Below, in pieces: positions 57,501-64,000 of a stretch of 64,000 nucleotides of DNA. The position numbers were made by a program, and so were the translations under genes. Location of the stretch: assembly GCA_035610835.1 (NCBI GenBank), contig CM069455.1, positions 36,425,278-36,489,277 of the forward strand, in the 5' to 3' direction. Source of the DNA: Ophiura sarsii. Taxonomy: Eukaryota; Echinodermata; Ophiuroidea; Amphilepidida; Ophiuridae. Position 1 is the first letter of the stretch. Each line of letters opens with the position of its first letter. The notes beneath the pieces are model-generated. The model did not search any database and was not told the DNA's origin. It saw only the letters and a program-made list of their open reading frames with translations.

Positions 57501-60500
57501 CAATTTACTATGAATTTGTAGCTGCGATTCAAGGCTACACTTGTGGAATATTTCATACAACTGGCTTATATAATATAAAAAAAAGTTATAAGGTAGGGGT
57601 AGAACTTATTGAATGACCCTCGTAGTATGAACAATTGATAGATAGATATATTCATATTTTATTTCGCAATGGTGGCCAAAGGTCAAATTACAGGAAATAT
57701 TACATTAAAATTGCACACAAATTAAAAAAAACCATTAACACATTTAAATTAACTTGATTTAAATATGGAACATGTATAACATGTATATTATATGTACACT
57801 AAAACATGCCTACATTTTAAGAGTAGGTCGTATATACAATTAATAAAAGATTTAAAAAAGAGACGTACCAATTATAACAAGGCAAAGCTTGCCCTCCAAC
57901 GGGTGTTTAAAATTTATAAATACAAAATATTGGCACACAATCGTGAAATTTTATTATTATTTCACCACTCCACATATCCAAGTTATGAAAATAAAGGGAA
58001 ACTGAAAGCAGGCTTGAAATACAACAAATTAGCACCAAATCAAATTAGTGGTGGAAGTAAGTCACCTCTCCACACATATGGATAATACAAAAACCCTCTC
58101 CCCACAAAACACACGCCAACCCCTGTTGGTATACGAAAAGTAAGGAAAGGGGAATTGCTGTGCCAACTTATTGCATATTCAATAATGACACAAAGTAAGG
58201 GATTGGGCTCAGCTTGAAGCGGTTGGTCTTGGTCATGGGCTGGGATAGATTGTTGGCATTCCTCAGATTTCTGCCATGGATTGAAATTCTAGAGGGGGTA
58301 ATAGGTGACTGGTTCTCTGATTGTCACCCAGTCCCTGTGCAAAGGTAAGACAGTGGTTCACTCTTCTATCACTTAACCTCTTCATATTGCACTGAGTGAT
58401 GGATTCGGATTAGGTACTAAATCGGTGACCTAGTATAATGGTTCTACATGCTCTTCTTTGAATTCTTTCTAAACCACCAGCTTGTTTATGAATTACCCCA
58501 GAATGCCAAACCACATCAGCATATTCGAAGACCGGTCTGACATAGCTCTTATAGACAAGGGTTAGCTCATCCTGATCAAAACCAAATCTGTTCAAGGATC
58601 TGAGTATGAAAAGACGCATGTTGGCTTTCTTGATCATGACATCGACCTGGGCCTGCCATTTCAGATCATTTTGAATCCACAGCCCCAGGATTTTGGCTTT
58701 GTCTACATGCTCAAGCTTGTCAGATCCGATTCTCAAATTTGCTAAAATTGACCTCGAAGGTTTGACATTTCTTGGCATTAAGGTTGAGGCCATTAGTTGA
58801 AGTCCAACCCGAGAAAGTAGTAAGAACACCCCGTACAGAACAACACAAACATGTCTCCATTTTCATAAACTAACCAGCTCAAATCAAATAACATTCAACA
58901 GAGTTTCGCCGGATACGTGCTATCGGAGCTGGTTAAGGCACGGTTCAATTCGAGTGACAAGCAATGTCCAACACCTGGAATAAAAGTCAAAGAAAAACAT
59001 GTGAAACATGGCGGTTCGTTTATGATTTGGGACACTGCTGGACAAATAGAGTTCCGTGTAATACATGCGATGTTTCTGGGAGTCAGCAGAGGAATAGTTG
59101 CCGTTGTGTTTGATTGTTCAACATCAAACGATGAACAACAAGAACAGGTATGTATTTGTTAGAATTAGATTAGGAACGATCCGTACCACTATATCGCATG
59201 CTTATAAAGTTGTCGGCAACCCCTATTTGACAGGCTTTGTGTAGACCATTATTTCCATACATACTTAATATTACGATAAGAAGAACATTGGACTTTATAG
59301 AGATGACGGCCTAGCAGTACTGAAAAACACACCTGGCACCACATCCGATCGACTCAGGAAGGACATCACCAATATTATCAACGACTTAGGGCTCAGGATC
59401 ACCATCGATTGCAATCTAAAAGTTACCAAATTCCTCGACATCACGTTGAACCTAAACACCGGCAAGCATCATCCGTACCGCAAACCCAACGACCGGCCGC
59501 TGTATATCAACAAGCTCTCGAATCACCCACCTAACATCCTCAACAACCTACCAGCATCTATAAGCAGACGGATATCCGACCTTTCGTATGACAGAGAAGC
59601 ATTCGATGATGCCGCGCCAGCATCCGATGACGCGTTAAGATCTAGCGGATTCACCCAGCACTTATTGTACACGGAAAAGCAACCTAAGAAGACGCGACAT
59701 CGGCAACGCAATGTCATCTGGTTCAACCCGCCGTACAGCAAAAGCGTATCAACCAACATCTGCAGATCCTTCTTGAAACTCATCGACAAGCATTTTCCCA
59801 AAGGATTCCAAGCTCCACAAGATATTCAACAGGAACACCGTCAAAGTTAGCTACAGCTGCATGCCCAACATAGCCAGTATCATCAAGTCACACAACAAGA
59901 AAGTCTCACCGAACACCAACGAAACCGTGCACGAAGAAACGCCGAAAAACATGCAATTGCCCCACAAGCATTTCCCAAAGGATTCCAAGCTCCACAAGAT
60001 ATTCAACAGGAACACCGTCAAAGTTAGCTACAGCTGCATGCCCAACATAGCCAGTATCATCAAGTCACACAACAAGAAAGTCTCACCGAACACCAACGAA
60101 ACCGTGCACGAAGAAACGCCGAAAAACATGCAACTGCCCCAAAAGCAAGAATAAAGACTGTCCACTCCAAGGAAATTGCTTAGCTTCCAGCATCATCTAC
60201 AGCACCGAGATAATATCCACCAACAACAATGTCACAAAGGAATACATCGGACTCACGGAACTTCCCTTCAAGCTGAGATACTACAACCACATGCAGTTCA
60301 TAAGAAAGGAAAAACACCAACACAGCACTGAACTTTCAAGACACGCGTGGCAGCTAAAGAAAAAGAACCAACCATTCACCATCAAATGGTCTATCATCAC
60401 CAGAGCGCGTGCATACGTCAACGGATCCAAGCGGTGCGACCTTTGCCTCACGGAGAAGCTGTACATCATTAACGGCGACAAAAGTAGACTCCTCAACAAA

Positions 60501-62562
60501 AGATCTGAGCTTGTTTCCAAGTGCCGCCATGAAAACAAGTTCTACCTCACGAATTGTCCCAGAGGCATAACATAATTACAACCACGTTCGCAATAACTGG
60601 AATCTACAACCACGTCCGTAATAACCAACGACTTTCCCGGTATACACAGAATAGCAACCAGCTACCGTTCCAAATGGTTTAACTTATACATTGGAATACT
60701 TTTATTGTTGTTTAAGATATGTAACAAAGGGCTCACATAGACGATAAACATTTAAACAATCATGTAACCCCTTTTATTCAAATGTTTTATAGATACTGTA
60801 TTGGATGAAATTCATCAAGTCGGGAAACAACCCATCAGATCGACATAAGCAACGCATCATGTTGGTCGGTACACATCTTGATCGTTGTGATGACCCTCAA
60901 TACTGTACGTGAGAATAAACAATATTATTACAACTTCTTACGAGCAGTATCACTTTGAGTACCACCTTTGCCTGTTAAGCTTGTTTTTTATCGTTTAGTA
61001 AGTGTACATACTTCAATCTCATTGGTTAACACGTATGAAATCTGATCCATATCGTGTAAACAACAAGTCAAACCACACGATATATTCCATATCGTCGATT
61101 AACCGCGTTACCAGATGGCGCGAAATTATATTACGTGTAAAGCGATTGCTTTGCGTCTGTGGAAGAGTTGCTTAAAATTCTATAAACAAATGAAATAGCG
61201 GATGATTTAAATGCAACCGAGTCGATTTCTGTTACATTCTGAGGCCGAAATTTACCGCAAAGAGGTCTAACCCACGCCAAAAAATAAATAATCTGCATAT
61301 AACCTAACCAGACATGTTTTTCGCGATGGTTTTATGTACATAGGCGATGGCGCAGAGCCTGTTAAAGGGTTTAATTTTACGGAGGTAAGGAAGGGAAGAG
61401 AATTCAGCGCCTAAGCTCTAACTAGATACTAGTATTGTTTGACGTTTAGTTTTCCGCGAGTGTTTAAATACAATTTGTATTGGGACTAAACCTGCGGCCT
61501 CATGTGATATGACATGCCAAACCATAGGTACTTTTCCGTATTGTGTGAACATGCAGGGGATAACTAATAAAATTGGTTAATGGTGAGATGTCGTCTCTGA
61601 AGGGACACTTTATAAACAGAGGTAGATTATACATATTCGTGACTGTCTTGTACAGGTGCAAATGCAGAAATAGTGATCTTTGTCAAGATGATTTATCCTT
61701 TTAAAATTAGGTTTATTTCCAATTTTCTATTGGAAACAGACACAATAAAATTCAACATTATGTAAGTGCACGATTTACAACGTCGATTAAAATAAGTATA
61801 TGAATCACATAATTTGGACCATCTTATCACATTGTGTTTATAGCAATGGAAACAGCTGTGAATAACCTGCAATACTTCCGAGATCTGTTTAAGAACTATC
61901 TGGATATATACGATGAGGTGATTATGGTTGATAGTCGCCGGTCTCAATCAGATAATCTGAAGTTACTGCAAGCAACGTTGGAGAAACTTGCAGAGCCACT
62001 ACGTGTAAGTTTTATGACAAAATATGTTGCATGGACGTCCATTTGCGAAACAATGTTGGCCTATCAATTCAAAAAAATATTCAGTCTTGGATTTCTGACT
62101 GTATTTTCGTATGGGGATACATTTTCGTATGGAGATAAATTGATATCCACTAATGTGAATAATAAAATGTTTATTTATTTATCAGGTATCAAATTATGTG
62201 CTGGATTATAATCACCTAGTTGCCAAAAAAAACGTTTACAGATTTCTGTCCATTTTTGAGGAAATGAAAATTCAACATGTAGAAAGCGATTAGTATATAA
62301 ATTCACGCGTTAGTGAAGAGATTTCAAGTGGAAAAAATGAATTGAAAAAATGAATTGTATTTATTTTCAAACATATTCCAAGGGTGAACAAATTCCAAAA
62401 ATCTGCGACGAAATTACCAAACGCAGGCAGGTGTGGTGTAGACGTGGGAATCCCATCATGTACTTAGCGGATTTCATGAAGAAGGTCCGATCTGAAATTG
62501 ATAAACTGGCTAGCGATGACTTGTTGACGACAGCATTGTGGTATATGCATCATACAGGAGAG
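34849..62562 (+). CDS. Ankyrin-repeat Roc-COR (ROCO) GTPase gene, 15 readable exons, incomplete
   Basis: A predicted cytosolic scaffold with a Ras-like Roc GTPase domain and COR dimerisation region, the DAPK/MFHAS1/LRRK-type architecture. Order: N-terminal helical exon, about nine ankyrin repeats (one per exon), Roc over four exons, then COR. Roc motifs are the P loop GHPSAGKTT (about 55627), DTAGQ (59031) and the G4 equivalent GTHLD (about 60868); COR-like WYMHHTGE ends the last exon. All ankyrin exons are 102 or 105 nt with phase-0 borders. Roc/COR junction phases (0, 0, 0, 1, 0) are consistent. Starts and stops are unseen: the gene is open upstream and continues right of 62562. Whether a kinase, LRR or death domain accompanies it cannot be told. 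Three damaged ankyrin exons suggest either exon skipping or partial decay of the array. Confidence 0.85.
34928..36888. other. Intron with a 135-bp tandem array
   Basis: Between the first two readable exons. Apart from the repeat at 36110-36705 nothing is recognised. Confidence 0.5.
36110..36705. repeat. 135-bp tandem array with an internal subrepeat
   Basis: ATGTTTTCCTACAG recurs at 36251, 36386 and 36521, exactly 135 bp apart. TTCCGCTGTGGCG recurs about ten times, often followed by a CCC(G/C)GATGACACCC-type phrase. Since 135 is a multiple of three and stops are few, long false ORFs appear on both strands. Confidence 0.9.
36889..36993 (+). CDS. ROCO gene exon: ankyrin repeat
   Basis: TTGCAG| and |GTGAGT enclose 35 codons: [20 protein letters not shown] then [15 protein letters not shown]. 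It has the TPLWxAxxxGHTxV...LL pattern. It is the most diverged ankyrin exon and lies outside the amplified array. Confidence 0.85.
37257..37617. repeat. 361-bp fold-back element
   Basis: CGCATTTATATTGCTAGAAT at the left is matched by its inverse at the right, continuing through CAATTAAAAC(C/T)TACTAG and ACAAACCATG. Arms are about 130 bp, the loop about 105 bp. No ORF. Confidence 0.65.
38890..39238. mobile_element. Truncated copy of the CTTAAG-ended TIR family
   Basis: The right part matches the right arm of the intact element at 48576-49265: TCTGATTCATTTCCTTTCCA, CATTTGATTAATAGTT, ACAGCACTCACAAAA and the end CTTAAGTTCCCCCTTAAG. The left terminus is missing. Confidence 0.65.
39237..39383 (-). 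pseudogene. LINE reverse-transcriptase relic
   Basis: On the minus strand it reads [36 protein letters not shown]: the RT motifs VPQGSxxxPLL and YxDD in correct spacing. The frame stops abruptly at the CTTAAG terminus of the neighbouring element, which evidently inserted next to or into it. CR1/jockey-like by motif; no more of the LINE is seen. Confidence 0.75.
39404..39640. repeat. Imperfect short repeats
   Basis: TTCTT(C/G)AGTAGATAGCACCC-type units recur at about 39408, 39447, 39478 and 39613. A short AT-rich insert with GGCCATCGGCC lies between the third and fourth. Confidence 0.5.
40350..41150. repeat. Imperfect repeat block rich in AGGTCA half-sites
   Basis: Phrases such as GAGGTCAAAGGTCATCCAGA, AAAGTTGCCCGATTGACGTC and GAAAAGAAACATGAACACCG recur every 100-200 bp. 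Perfect AGGTCAAAGGTCA (a DR1 arrangement of nuclear-receptor half-sites) occurs at 40376, 40493, 40702, 40919 and, inverted, 41133; near matches at 40615 and 40844. The block lies about 250 bp before the amplified ankyrin exons. It is a repeat first; any receptor binding is conjecture. Confidence 0.75.
41400..41501 (+). CDS. ROCO gene exon: ankyrin repeat (array unit)
   Basis: ACATACAAG|GAT...AGT|GTAAGA, 34 codons: [20 protein letters not shown] then [15 protein letters not shown] canonical ankyrin repeat, and the first unit of the amplified exon series. Confidence 0.9.
41635..41736 (+). CDS. ROCO gene exon: ankyrin repeat (array unit)
   Basis: ACATTCAAG|AAT...[29 protein letters not shown] then [14 protein letters not shown]. 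It lies 235 bp after the previous exon start, with a homologous intron. Confidence 0.9.
41869..42575. mobile_element. 707-bp TIR element inserted at an ankyrin exon's splice acceptor
   Basis: TIRs GGGACCGTTAGTTATTTATG and, inverted, CATAAATAATGAACGGTCCC. The 3-bp duplication CAA lies at 41866-41868 and 42576-42578. The empty site is the conserved ACATTCAAG acceptor of the exon array. G runs at 41972-41989 (18) and C run at 42517-42550 (34) mirror each other. No transposase. The interior open frame (41999-42283) is not family-like. Superfamily uncertain: a 3-bp duplication occurs in PIF/Harbinger and CACTA elements, but CAA is not typical of the former. Confidence 0.8.
42580..42683 (+). pseudogene. 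Damaged ankyrin exon after the MITE
   Basis: Starts [20 protein letters not shown] like its neighbours, but near the end (GCACAGGTGTTATCAAGG) it carries two extra bases relative to the GCGGATGTCAACAAGG form, shifting the frame to a stop. The donor AGT|GTAAGT is intact. The acceptor AG survives, but its polypyrimidine tract is now the C run of the inserted element. Confidence 0.8.
42860..45408 (+). repeat. Minisatellite array, forward half (about 60-bp units)
   Basis: Units contain AAAAACGGCAAAACGGTTTT, then (A/G)T(C/A)TATCCACTCAAATTTTC and CATGCTCTTGAT-type spacers. They are about 58-62 bp and often pair into 115-125-bp dimers (for example the TTTTTCGTCTATCCACTC phrase near 43373, 43490, 43603 and 43725). 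Many units can form an 8-bp hairpin (AAAACCG with CGGTTTT). Early units (42860-43200) are the most diverged. Long ORFs rich in KTAKRFF are by-products. Confidence 0.9.
45409..47960 (-). repeat. Minisatellite array, inverted half
   Basis: From about 45409 every unit is the reverse complement of the forward half: AACCGTTTTGCCGTTTTT, GAAAATTTGAGTGGATATA, GAACAAGGGTGAAATTAAG. The switch is abrupt, between CATTGATAAAAACG and AGAACGTGGAGTTCAAAATT. A block of about 800 bp is repeated within this half (the phrase AAAAATATATCGGTTTTTTT at about 45440 and 46239). Units decay toward 47960. Confidence 0.9.
48245..48346 (+). CDS. ROCO gene exon: ankyrin repeat (array unit)
   Basis: ACTTTCAAG|GGT...[29 protein letters not shown] then [14 protein letters not shown]. 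Nearly identical to the exon at 51070-51171, suggesting recent copying or conversion. Confidence 0.9.
48452..48553 (+). pseudogene. Ankyrin exon with premature stop
   Basis: [20 protein letters not shown] then [10 protein letters not shown] and a TAA at 48542-48544. The acceptor ACATTCAAG is intact; the donor has changed to GTAATT. It is exactly 207 bp after the previous exon start. Inclusion would truncate the protein before Roc. Confidence 0.85.
48576..49265. mobile_element. 690-bp TIR/fold-back element, 3-bp duplication TAC
   Basis: Ends CTTAAGGGGGGACTTAAGGA and its inverse, flanked by TAC at 48573-48575 and 49266-49268. Pairing continues through much of the arms (GGAAATGGATCAGA, TGTTAAGACACTA). 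Same family as 38890-39238. It inserted 22 bp after the damaged ankyrin exon. No transposase. Confidence 0.8.
49269..50171. other. Intron remainder
   Basis: TACGTATGAGATCGGT occurs twice (about 49898 and 50066), with related sequence between (TTGGTCCAATAATG and TTGGTTCAATAATG), indicating an old duplication of about 168 bp. No exon apart from the one that follows. Confidence 0.4.
50172..50273 (+). CDS. ROCO gene exon: ankyrin repeat (array unit)
   Basis: ACATTCAAG|AAT...[29 protein letters not shown] then [14 protein letters not shown]. Confidence 0.9.
50377..50476. repeat. 25-bp tandem repeat, four copies
   Basis: AAAGTTAATGAACTGAGTGA plus TTAAC, four near-perfect copies in the intron. The 387 bp that follow up to the next exon are noncoding. 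Confidence 0.95.
50863..50964 (+). CDS. ROCO gene exon: ankyrin repeat (array unit)
   Basis: ACATTCAAG|GTT...[29 protein letters not shown] then [14 protein letters not shown]. Confidence 0.9.
51070..51171 (+). CDS. ROCO gene exon: ankyrin repeat (array unit)
   Basis: ACATTCAAG|GAT...[29 protein letters not shown] then [14 protein letters not shown]. 207 bp after the previous exon start: a 102-nt exon plus a 105-nt intron. Confidence 0.9.
51268..51311 (+). pseudogene. Ankyrin exon remnant, 5' part deleted
   Basis: CTCTTCTAG is followed directly by TATTGATTACTGATGGCAAC and the end of a unit. The first 55-60 nt of the exon are missing and the donor reads ATAAGT instead of GTAAGT. Flanking intron sequence still matches the array. 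Confidence 0.8.
51440..51544 (+). CDS. ROCO gene exon: ankyrin repeat (last array unit)
   Basis: ACATTCAAG|TAT...GTT|GTAAGT, 35 codons: [20 protein letters not shown] then [15 protein letters not shown]. Confidence 0.9.
51801..51872 (+). tRNA. tRNA-like sequence (pseudogene or SINE head)
   Basis: A 72-nt cloverleaf can be drawn: acceptor TCCTCGT/TCGAGGA (6 of 7 pairs), D stem GCTC/GGGC, anticodon arm TCTGT-TCGGAGT-TCAGG (T-T mismatch; the anticodon position would be GGA), T arm CTAGG-TTCAAAT-CCAGG (A-A mismatch). The A box (TAGCTCAGTTTGTAGG) and B box (GGTTCAAATCC) are good. Mismatches, C at position 33 and the related copy at 25388-25466 favour a SINE head over a working tRNA. It sits in a ROCO intron. 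Confidence 0.5.
52023..52124 (+). CDS. ROCO gene exon: ankyrin repeat
   Basis: TTTCATTCAG|GAT...[29 protein letters not shown] then [15 protein letters not shown] diverged ankyrin repeat outside the amplified type, the last before Roc. Confidence 0.85.
52070..53350. repeat. Segmental duplication carrying half an ankyrin exon
   Basis: 52070-52310 is repeated at about 53127-53350: CATGTGTAAATTTCTAAT, AAAGTGGATATTAGTAAAAC, the donor GTAAGAC and intron sequence to TTGAATAACCTACTTTGAA. The second copy has only the 3' half of the exon (up to about 53182) and no acceptor, so it is a relic. Between the copies lies a GC-richer block (about 52430-53090). Confidence 0.75.
53677..54056. mobile_element. 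380-bp fold-back element
   Basis: TTTAAAGGTATATGATGTAA at the left and its inverse at the right. The inner arms pair almost perfectly through CTTGCAGATTTACATTTCTG, CCAAGTTACAG and CCATGATTTT. Loop about 30 bp at 53868. No ORF. Confidence 0.7.
54057..55557. other. Intron before the first Roc exon
   Basis: CAGTGGCGAATCCAGGATTT near 54856 resembles a hAT-type terminus without a visible partner. No exon is recognised. Confidence 0.35.
55558..55674 (+). CDS. ROCO gene exon: Roc domain, P loop
   Basis: TACAAAG|GAT...AGG|GTAATA, 39 codons. [19 protein letters not shown] holds the G1/P-loop GxxxxGKT that binds nucleotide phosphates. The lead-in [18 protein letters not shown] is typical of the link to Roc. 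Phase 0 on both sides. Confidence 0.9.
55675..56056. other. Intron sequence
   Basis: Nothing is recognised. Confidence 0.35.
56057..57622. mobile_element. 1566-bp mariner-like non-autonomous element
   Basis: TIRs of about 26 bp: CGAGGGTCGTTCAATAAGTT with CTACC, and the right inverse CGAGGGTCATTCAATAAGTT. TA at 56055-56056 and 57623-57624. The CGAGGG...TTCAATAAGT terminus is of the type seen in animal mariner elements (established knowledge). The interior has no recognisable transposase; minus-strand frames of 63 and 69 codons are not family-like. Confidence 0.75.
57625..58129. other. Intron sequence
   Basis: A 97-codon frame at 57792-58085 is lysine/tyrosine-rich and not recognised. Probably noncoding. 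Confidence 0.3.
58130..58860 (-). pseudogene. CR1/L2-like LINE, 5'-truncated, frameshifted
   Basis: On the minus strand an RT C-terminal part reads [38 protein letters not shown] and [13 protein letters not shown], a pattern standard in CR1/L2-type LINEs. Upstream the correct frame is different ([19 protein letters not shown]), so a frameshift lies near 58735. Downstream of the stop the tail continues in other frames ([29 protein letters not shown]), as at 4351-4664. It sits in the intron between the first two Roc exons. Confidence 0.85.
58902..59147 (+). CDS. ROCO gene exon: Roc domain, switch region
   Basis: CAACAG|AGT...CAG|GTATGT, 82 codons. [20 protein letters not shown] contains the G3 motif DxxGQ with the usual following [11 protein letters not shown] is the next beta strand. 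The segment before ([19 protein letters not shown]) is the switch I region, with T before PGI as the likely G2 threonine. Confidence 0.9.
59279..60660 (+). pseudogene. Penelope-like element fragment (RT plus GIY-YIG), frameshifted
   Basis: Begins inside the reverse transcriptase: [15 protein letters not shown] carries the YxDD motif (59296-59307), then [20 protein letters not shown] and [18 protein letters not shown], a Penelope hallmark region. After a frameshift near 59795 and a tandem duplication, the C-terminal part (about 60135-60572) has CNCP...CPLQGNC, IIYSTE...[12 protein letters not shown] (GIY-YIG-type endonuclease), and CDLCLTEK with [19 protein letters not shown]. At least two frameshifts make it non-functional. 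5'-truncated. It lies in the intron between Roc exons, in the same orientation as the gene. Confidence 0.85.
59801..60154 (+). repeat. 177-bp tandem duplication inside the Penelope fragment
   Basis: AAGGATTCCAAGCTCCACAA starts at 59801 and 59978. The copies are almost identical and both encode [20 protein letters not shown]. One extra T before copy 1 (CATTTTCCC against CATTTCCC) creates the frameshift. Confidence 0.9.
60793..60904 (+). CDS. ROCO gene exon: Roc domain, G4
   Basis: TTTATAG|ATA...TACT|GTACGT, 112 nt ending in phase 1. [12 protein letters not shown] then [21 protein letters not shown] takes the place of the guanine-specificity motif NKxD, as is usual in ROCO proteins. Confidence 0.9.
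60905..61843. other. Intron
   Basis: No repeat boundary or RNA gene is recognised. Confidence 0.4.
61844..62004 (+). CDS. ROCO gene exon: end of Roc
   Basis: TTTATAG|CAATGG...CGT|GTAAGT. The two leading bases complete the serine codon split by the previous donor. [20 protein letters not shown], then [20 protein letters not shown], then [13 protein letters not shown]: strand with V(D/N)SR/S as in the G5 position and the amphipathic last helix of Roc. Confidence 0.85.
62383..62562 (+). CDS. ROCO gene exon: COR domain start
   Basis: ATTCCAAG|GGT...GAG|GTAAGC, 60 codons. [40 protein letters not shown] and [16 protein letters not shown], the typical COR opening in which a helix pair leads to the conserved LHxxGE-like motif (here MHHTGE). 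Phase 0; the gene continues to the right. Confidence 0.85.
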
Positions 62563-63240
62563 GTAAGCAGTAGCGATACTGATCACTTTTTATAAGTGGA
62601 GGCGTCTATTTGATAATAATTCAATGGTGCAGCAGCACACATCCGTGATATCAGTGGTTTTAAGAGTTCCCTGATTACATATAGCAAAATTGAACTATGC
62701 ACTTATAATTGTAATCAATTCAAATGTTATTGACTGTTCATACTACTATAATTTGCATACATTGCGTTGAAAAGAAGAAAGAAGAAGAGATTAACTGATG
62801 TGTGTGTGTGACTTAATCATGTTGCTTCTTGCTTCGTGCATTTTAAAAGCTTTACTTTCATACTGAGAGGATTGGACCAAGCCGATGTTGCTTCCTCATG
62901 TTTGCTGAAGTATATCTCCCGTTCTAAATAACCAATTGGAACGCAATACAATGAAAATGAAAGCTTATTTACTCAGCTTTCATAATACATCAAGATTAGA
63001 CCCGTGTGTTCCTGTCCTTTTAAGATATTTATATTGTATTGTATAACTTGTATTGGAACAAGTATATGTTTTTAAATTATCGATACCGTATCAAGACTCG
63101 GTGAGATTTTAACGGACAGATTCGAAAAAATATCGAGTCGATTTTAGGTAGCTTTAGTTAATTGATCATATCTCAGGATTGACAAAACTAAATTAGATGA
63201 AATAAACGGCATATGAAAGCTAAGCGTTTAGTCTATCAAT
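62563..63240. other. Intron sequence
   Basis: No exon is recognised. Confidence 0.4.
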
Positions 63241-64000
63241 ATGTATACAATTGATACAACAAATTGTAGAAGTTCATGGTCAATAAGTTGGGTAAACACG
63301 TGCACGGGTTTTTTAGACACCCTGTACACTATTGGTCATGCGATCGAGAAAATTAAAATCATGTCGGCTCCAAGATCTAATCAATTGGCAGTTTTCATGT
63401 CTATTTGTCACAACACAGTTAATAAAGGTAATGGCTATTGGAAATTTAATAATTCCTGGCTGGAAAATGATGATTATATCTCAGCGTTAAATATACTTAT
63501 TGATGAATGTATAAGCGAATATCATACCATGTTGTCGCCCAAATTATTTTGGGATCTCTGTAAAACGAAAATTCGTAGCTTTACGTTAGACTTTGCTAAA
63601 GGTTCTCAAAAGGTGATGAAAAGCGATATGAAAAATATTGAGAGTGAGCTTCAAAAGATCTATGACAAGTGCATTGAATATCCTGATGATCATGATCTCA
63701 AAAAACAATACCATAATTGTAAGATGCAATATAAAATAATATACTGTCACTATATGAAAGGTTTACAAATTCGATCGAAAGAAAAATGTGTCGAAGAAGG
63801 TGAGAAATGCTCCAAATATTTCTTGAATCTTGAAAAAAAGCGTATGTCTAAAAAGTGTATCAATTTGCTCAAAATGTACCAATGGGAAGACGACTATAGA
63901 TCAGTCTGACATTTTAAAAGATGGGGTTGAATATTTCTCTAAATTGTATCAAAGTAATGTAAAAGTTACTGATAATGAGTTAGATGATTTCTTTCAAGAC
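63241..64000 (+). pseudogene. Tx1/L1-like LINE ORF2 fragment, running off the right edge
   Basis: Covers the end of the endonuclease (APRSNQLAVFMSICH), the linker GNGYWKFNNSWLENDDYI, and the coiled region leading to RT (RSKEKCVEEGEKCSKYFLNL then EKKR). The order and the EEGEKxxKYFLNLE motif are classic for L1/Tx1 ORF2. After 63909 the frame shifts; DILKDGVEYFSKLYQSN continues in another frame to the window end. 5'-truncated near 63240-63285, probably inactive. It sits after the COR exon in a ROCO intron or beyond the gene. Confidence 0.8.

Noticed and set aside
59523..59801. 92-codon minus-strand ORF
   Set aside because: Antisense shadow of the Penelope-like reverse transcriptase.

Overview
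The window is AT-rich, intron-rich animal DNA with no sign of bacterial organisation. Its gene content is a GRL101/relaxin-receptor-like LRR GPCR, an ankyrin-Roc-COR (ROCO) GTPase split into roughly 100-nt exons with GT-AG borders, Tx1/L1-like and CR1/L2-like LINEs, a Penelope-like element, tRNA-derived SINE heads and very many inverted-repeat DNA elements. This fits a marine invertebrate, most plausibly an echinoderm or another non-vertebrate deuterostome. That placement is inference from gene families; no species is assigned. LAYOUT. 1-6.1 kb: fold-back and TIR elements, two of them nested so that the empty insertion site can be read from the opposite arm, a 114-bp perfect palindrome, and a likely first coding exon on the minus strand (3148-3402) whose gene would run off the left edge. 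6.1-10.2 kb: one intact, intronless 1349-residue GPCR gene with a duplicated LRR ectodomain. 10.2-34.8 kb: intergenic, with a 631-bp fold-back, 66-bp, 52-bp and 237-bp tandem repeats, two TIR elements of 1.1-1.2 kb each carrying a related tRNA-like module, a 100-N assembly gap (24766-24865), SINE heads and a decayed LINE (about 30.5-32.2 kb). 34.8-62.6 kb: a plus-strand ANK-Roc-COR gene, open at both ends in this view. Its readable exons are 34849-34927, 36889-36993, 41400-41501, 41635-41736, 48245-48346, 50172-50273, 50863-50964, 51070-51171, 51440-51544, 52023-52124 (ankyrin), then 55558-55674, 58902-59147, 60793-60904 (Roc), 61844-62004 and 62383-62562 (Roc end/COR). Splice phases agree across every junction. 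Three further ankyrin exons are visibly broken (42580-42683, 48452-48553, 51268-51311). 63.2-64 kb: a Tx1/L1-like LINE running off the right edge. HOW IT FITS TOGETHER. The two main genes are unrelated: a membrane receptor with a large LRR ectodomain, and a cytosolic scaffold-GTPase. Both show fresh internal expansion of repeat modules: LRR triplets and a whole ectodomain in the GPCR, and exon-plus-intron units each encoding one ankyrin repeat in the ROCO gene. The ROCO introns have collected a 5.1-kb minisatellite that reverses orientation near its middle, a 135-bp tandem array, an AGGTCA-rich repeat block, several MITEs, a mariner-like element, a LINE and a Penelope fragment. No CRISPR, operon or prokaryotic signal was found. 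Similarities were judged by eye, without database searches or alignment software.
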